The notes beneath the pieces are model-generated. The model saw only the letters and a program-made list of their open reading frames with translations, made no database searches and had not been told where the DNA came from. Shown here one piece after another: positions 62,281-64,000 of a stretch of DNA of 64,000 bases. Position numbers and translations under genes: made by a program. Position 1 is the stretch's first letter, and every line of letters begins with the position of its first letter. The stretch covers positions 310,001 to 374,000 of the forward strand of contig NZ_FNTJ01000001.1 of NCBI RefSeq assembly GCF_900105185.1, in the 5' to 3' direction. This DNA comes from Pseudomonas saponiphila (GTDB lineage Bacteria; Pseudomonadota; Gammaproteobacteria; Pseudomonadales; Pseudomonadaceae).

Positions 62281-63306
62281 ATGGCTAAGTTTCCGCAGCA
62301 TCCGCGTTACGTTCCCATCATCAAGTGGCAGTCGTGGGAGCAGCGTGCTCTCGAAAAGGTCGAAGCAGCACACGTACACCGCATGCAGCCATGCATTGAG
62401 GTGCGTACTTCCAAGCAGCATCTGAACCTTCTTGGAAAGCTCCAGGCCGTATGGCCTCATGACGTCTTGGTAGATTATGCAAATCCTAGCGGGCAATTGA
62501 CCCATGTCCGCCAGAATGAGCTTTTAGATTTTATGCAGCATGCGGTTCAGCAAAAAATTCCAGCCTCGCCGGTCTTAGGACCTGCGTATGTTGCGAGCAT
62601 GGGCGCCAAATTTATGAAATTGGCTACCTCACTTCCTTCAGTAGTCATCCGGCTGCGTTTGGGTGCCCTTGCCGTTCCCAACGATAAGCTGCAATTGGTG
62701 CAAGGGGCTTACACCTATCTGAAGTCTGCAGGGATCGACTCGGCATTGATTGTCGACCTAGGGGTCAGTCCGAAGGAGTGGTTGCCAGTCCAGATCGCCA
62801 GTTTCAGTCAAGATCTACGGTCGCTTAGCGCCATTGGTTATAAGTCGGTGCATGTCGTTTCGGGCGCATACCCTGCTAGTTTGGCATCTGTCAAAACCGG
62901 TTCGGCTACATTCAAGCGTTCGGATTGGGCGTTTTGGAGCGACGTAAACGCTAGTGTGCCGGACTTGAAAGTCGGGTTTGGCGACTATGGAACCCTTTCT
63001 CCAGGCTGGACGGAGGACATCCTTGAGCTTCGTAGCAATCGTATCGCGATCCGCTACACCCGAGGCGACGATTGGTTGATCCTACGAGCGGATGGAAAAA
63101 CCACCAATGACTCCATTGCGATTTCCGAAATCTTGGTGAGCACCTATCCACAGGATTTCAAAGGTGCTGGATATTCATTCGGGGACGAGATCTTGGCTGA
63201 GCGAGCTGATCCCAATTTTCCAGTGAAGAAGAAGCGTTGTGGGCACTATCACATCACCGAAGGGTGGAGTCACCACATCGCATACGTGCTCAAGGAGCAG
63301 TACTGA
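62281..63306 (+). CDS. Beta family protein (sce7725-like, PF14350 type)
   Basis: 341 residues. It opens RYVPIIKWQSWEQRALEKV, the usual beginning of beta-family proteins, and ends with the family-like WSHHIAYVLKEQY. Intermediate blocks are FGDYGTLSPGW and GAGYSFGDEILAERAD. These proteins, first named from a phage, adopt a (beta/alpha)-barrel-like pattern and are often encoded beside an sce7726-type gene, as here. No catalytic role is established. The start ATG 62281 has a strong AAGGAGG five bases upstream. The gene has clearly lower GC than the chromosome to the left. It overlaps its convergent partner by 17 bases. Confidence 0.85.
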   Translation: MAKFPQHPRYVPIIKWQSWEQRALEKVEAAHVHRMQPCIEVRTSKQHLNLLGKLQAVWPHDVLVDYANPSGQLTHVRQNELLDFMQHAVQQKIPASPVLGPAYVASMGAKFMKLATSLPSVVIRLRLGALAVPNDKLQLVQGAYTYLKSAGIDSALIVDLGVSPKEWLPVQIASFSQDLRSLSAIGYKSVHVVSGAYPASLASVKTGSATFKRSDWAFWSDVNASVPDLKVGFGDYGTLSPGWTEDILELRSNRIAIRYTRGDDWLILRADGKTTNDSIAISEILVSTYPQDFKGAGYSFGDEILAERADPNFPVKKKRCGHYHITEGWSHHIAYVLKEQY

Positions 63307-63856
63307 TAGCGCTTCTGGCTCGCTCTATCAGCCGTAGACGGACTTTCGCTTTAAGGTCCTCCAAAGGAAGCATCTCAGCGACCTTGGCTTGAATAACGTA
63401 GAGGCTCTTGCTCTTGAAGCCGCGGGTGACCCCAAGCTCATCGAGTATCTGCAGGGCCTCTTCACGCTTCAGTAGGGTGACCAACACATCGGGTTCATGT
63501 CTTTTGTTAGGTTTGGCCTTTCGTACCTGCTTGAAGGTTTTGCCGGCCTTGTCTGGCACGACCATAACACCCCACCAAGGAGGCAGCATTGGCATTGCTT
63601 TCTTGAGGTGGCATTCCGCAGTGACAAGCGTTACCTGGTCGAATGCGCGAGCATAGCGTGAGCCCTGGCCAACAAGGCGTGTTAGAGAGTCCGCTGCACT
63701 TTTGATCTCATAGCAGTGCATGTCTAAAACCTGCACCAGATCCGCACGGATTTCTCCGCCATTCAGCTCAACCTCCTCTAGGAAGTGAGACGAAACGTTA
63801 GGCATACCAGCTGCTAGGTGATGTGTTAAGGCAATTTTGATATCAGTTTCGCGCAT
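63290..63856 (-). CDS. sce7726 family protein, PD-(D/E)XK nuclease-like
   Basis: 188 residues: MRETDIKIAL, then NGGEIRADLVQVLDMHCYEIKSAADSLTRLVGQGSRYARAFDQVTLV. D39, E50 and K52 give the D-x(10)-E-x-K spacing of the PD-(D/E)XK nuclease fold, with a following Q64-x3-Y68 as in restriction-like enzymes. The rest (to 188) is helical and Arg/Lys-rich. The sce7726 family is named from Sorangium and is usually next to the sce7725/beta type. Nuclease activity has not been shown to my knowledge. It is convergent with the beta gene and divergent from the next gene. Confidence 0.83.
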   Translation of the reverse strand: MRETDIKIALTHHLAAGMPNVSSHFLEEVELNGGEIRADLVQVLDMHCYEIKSAADSLTRLVGQGSRYARAFDQVTLVTAECHLKKAMPMLPPWWGVMVVPDKAGKTFKQVRKAKPNKRHEPDVLVTLLKREEALQILDELGVTRGFKSKSLYVIQAKVAEMLPLEDLKAKVRLRLIERARSAISTAP

Positions 63857-63951
63857 GGAGAAATCTCAAATAGGCGCCAATGATGCCGCAAATGGAGATT
63901 TTTTGCGTGACTTTCCGACCTGACGGATAAGCTTAGCTGGTAGAGAGTTCT

Positions 63952-63977
63952 ATGCAAATATGCTAATATATTTGCAT
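63952..63977. promoter_or_regulatory. Perfect 26-bp palindrome covering the start of the next gene
   Basis: ATGCAAATAT-GCTAAT-ATATTTGCAT: two perfect 10-base arms around six bases. The right arm includes the first two bases of an ATG (63976-63978) that opens a frame MNQPKPLS cut by the window end. The site contains TAATAT (63964-63969) as a possible -10 for a leaderless transcript, so a repressor bound here would block both RNA polymerase and the start codon. Confidence 0.7.
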
Positions 63978-64000
63978 GAATCAGCCAAAGCCTTTGTCTC
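63976..64000 (+). CDS. Start of an unidentified gene, cut by the window end
   Basis: Only eight codons are visible (ATG AAT CAG CCA AAG CCT TTG TCT, M-N-Q-P-K-P-L-S). No ribosome-binding site lies upstream, so translation would be leaderless if this start is real. Divergent from the sce7726 gene and preceded by the 26-bp palindrome, it could be a self-regulating DNA-binding protein of the element; that is a guess. Confidence 0.4.

Overview
The window is 64 kb of GC-rich chromosome from a Pseudomonas of the fluorescens/putida type. The evidence is the gene content and order (bioBFHCD, tandem large acyl-CoA dehydrogenases, the rsmY small RNA, pqq genes, davBA), dozens of short genes joined by ATGA stop/start overlaps, and about a dozen scattered copies of the fluorescens-type REP element (GTAGGAGC...GCGAA). 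I made no database comparison; names rest on motifs, remembered family sequences and gene order.

Left part (1-17 kb): an ECF sigma/anti-sigma pair; a DUF2780 secreted protein; a DUF350 / DUF1190 lipoprotein / glutathionylspermidine-synthase-like trio; a YihG-like acyltransferase; a retropepsin-like zinc protease; the creBCD envelope-stress module with a cre-tag-like direct repeat before creD; a glutathione S-transferase; and a complete iron-uptake signalling unit (ECF sigma, FecR anti-sigma, TonB receptor with N-terminal signalling domain, PepSY membrane protein, small membrane protein).

Middle part (16-42 kb): a DEDDh exonuclease coupled to a cNMP/CBS/DUF294 signalling protein, a one-domain response regulator, malate synthase G, a GcvR-like ACT protein, RarD, SrkA, a Tat-exported PhoX phosphatase, ModE and ComF. 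These are followed by the biotin operon bioB-F-H-C-D with a BirA-type operator, a small protein resembling the two ends of flagellar rod proteins, three paralogous acyl-CoA dehydrogenases with a diguanylate cyclase between the first two (preceded by a perfect CRP/Vfr half-site pair), and the Gac/Rsm small RNA rsmY with its GacA upstream element.

Right part (42-62 kb): a LysR regulator, MOSC protein, class III aminotransferase and Pmp3 peptide. Next is a minus-strand array read as Lrp-type regulator, davB, davA (lysine to 5-aminovalerate), then pqqF, pqqA, pqqB, pqqC, pqqD, pqqE and an S9 peptidase, with an intrinsic terminator between pqqA and pqqB. Divergent from the regulator is gcd, the PQQ-dependent membrane glucose dehydrogenase. 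It is split after codon 33 by a complete 2641-bp IS21-family element (istA, istB, 12-bp terminal inverted repeats, 6-bp target duplication). Thus the PQQ pathway looks intact while its best-known client enzyme is interrupted.

Right edge (61.9-64 kb): the 3' half of a CAT-anticodon tRNA, with no 5' half, marks the end of an integrated element that runs out of the window. Base composition drops. The element's first genes are a beta/sce7725-family protein and a convergent sce7726-family protein with a PD-(D/E)XK-like signature. A new gene then starts at the last bases, with a perfect 26-bp palindrome over its start codon. This edge is the best candidate for a poorly described, possibly defensive, system.
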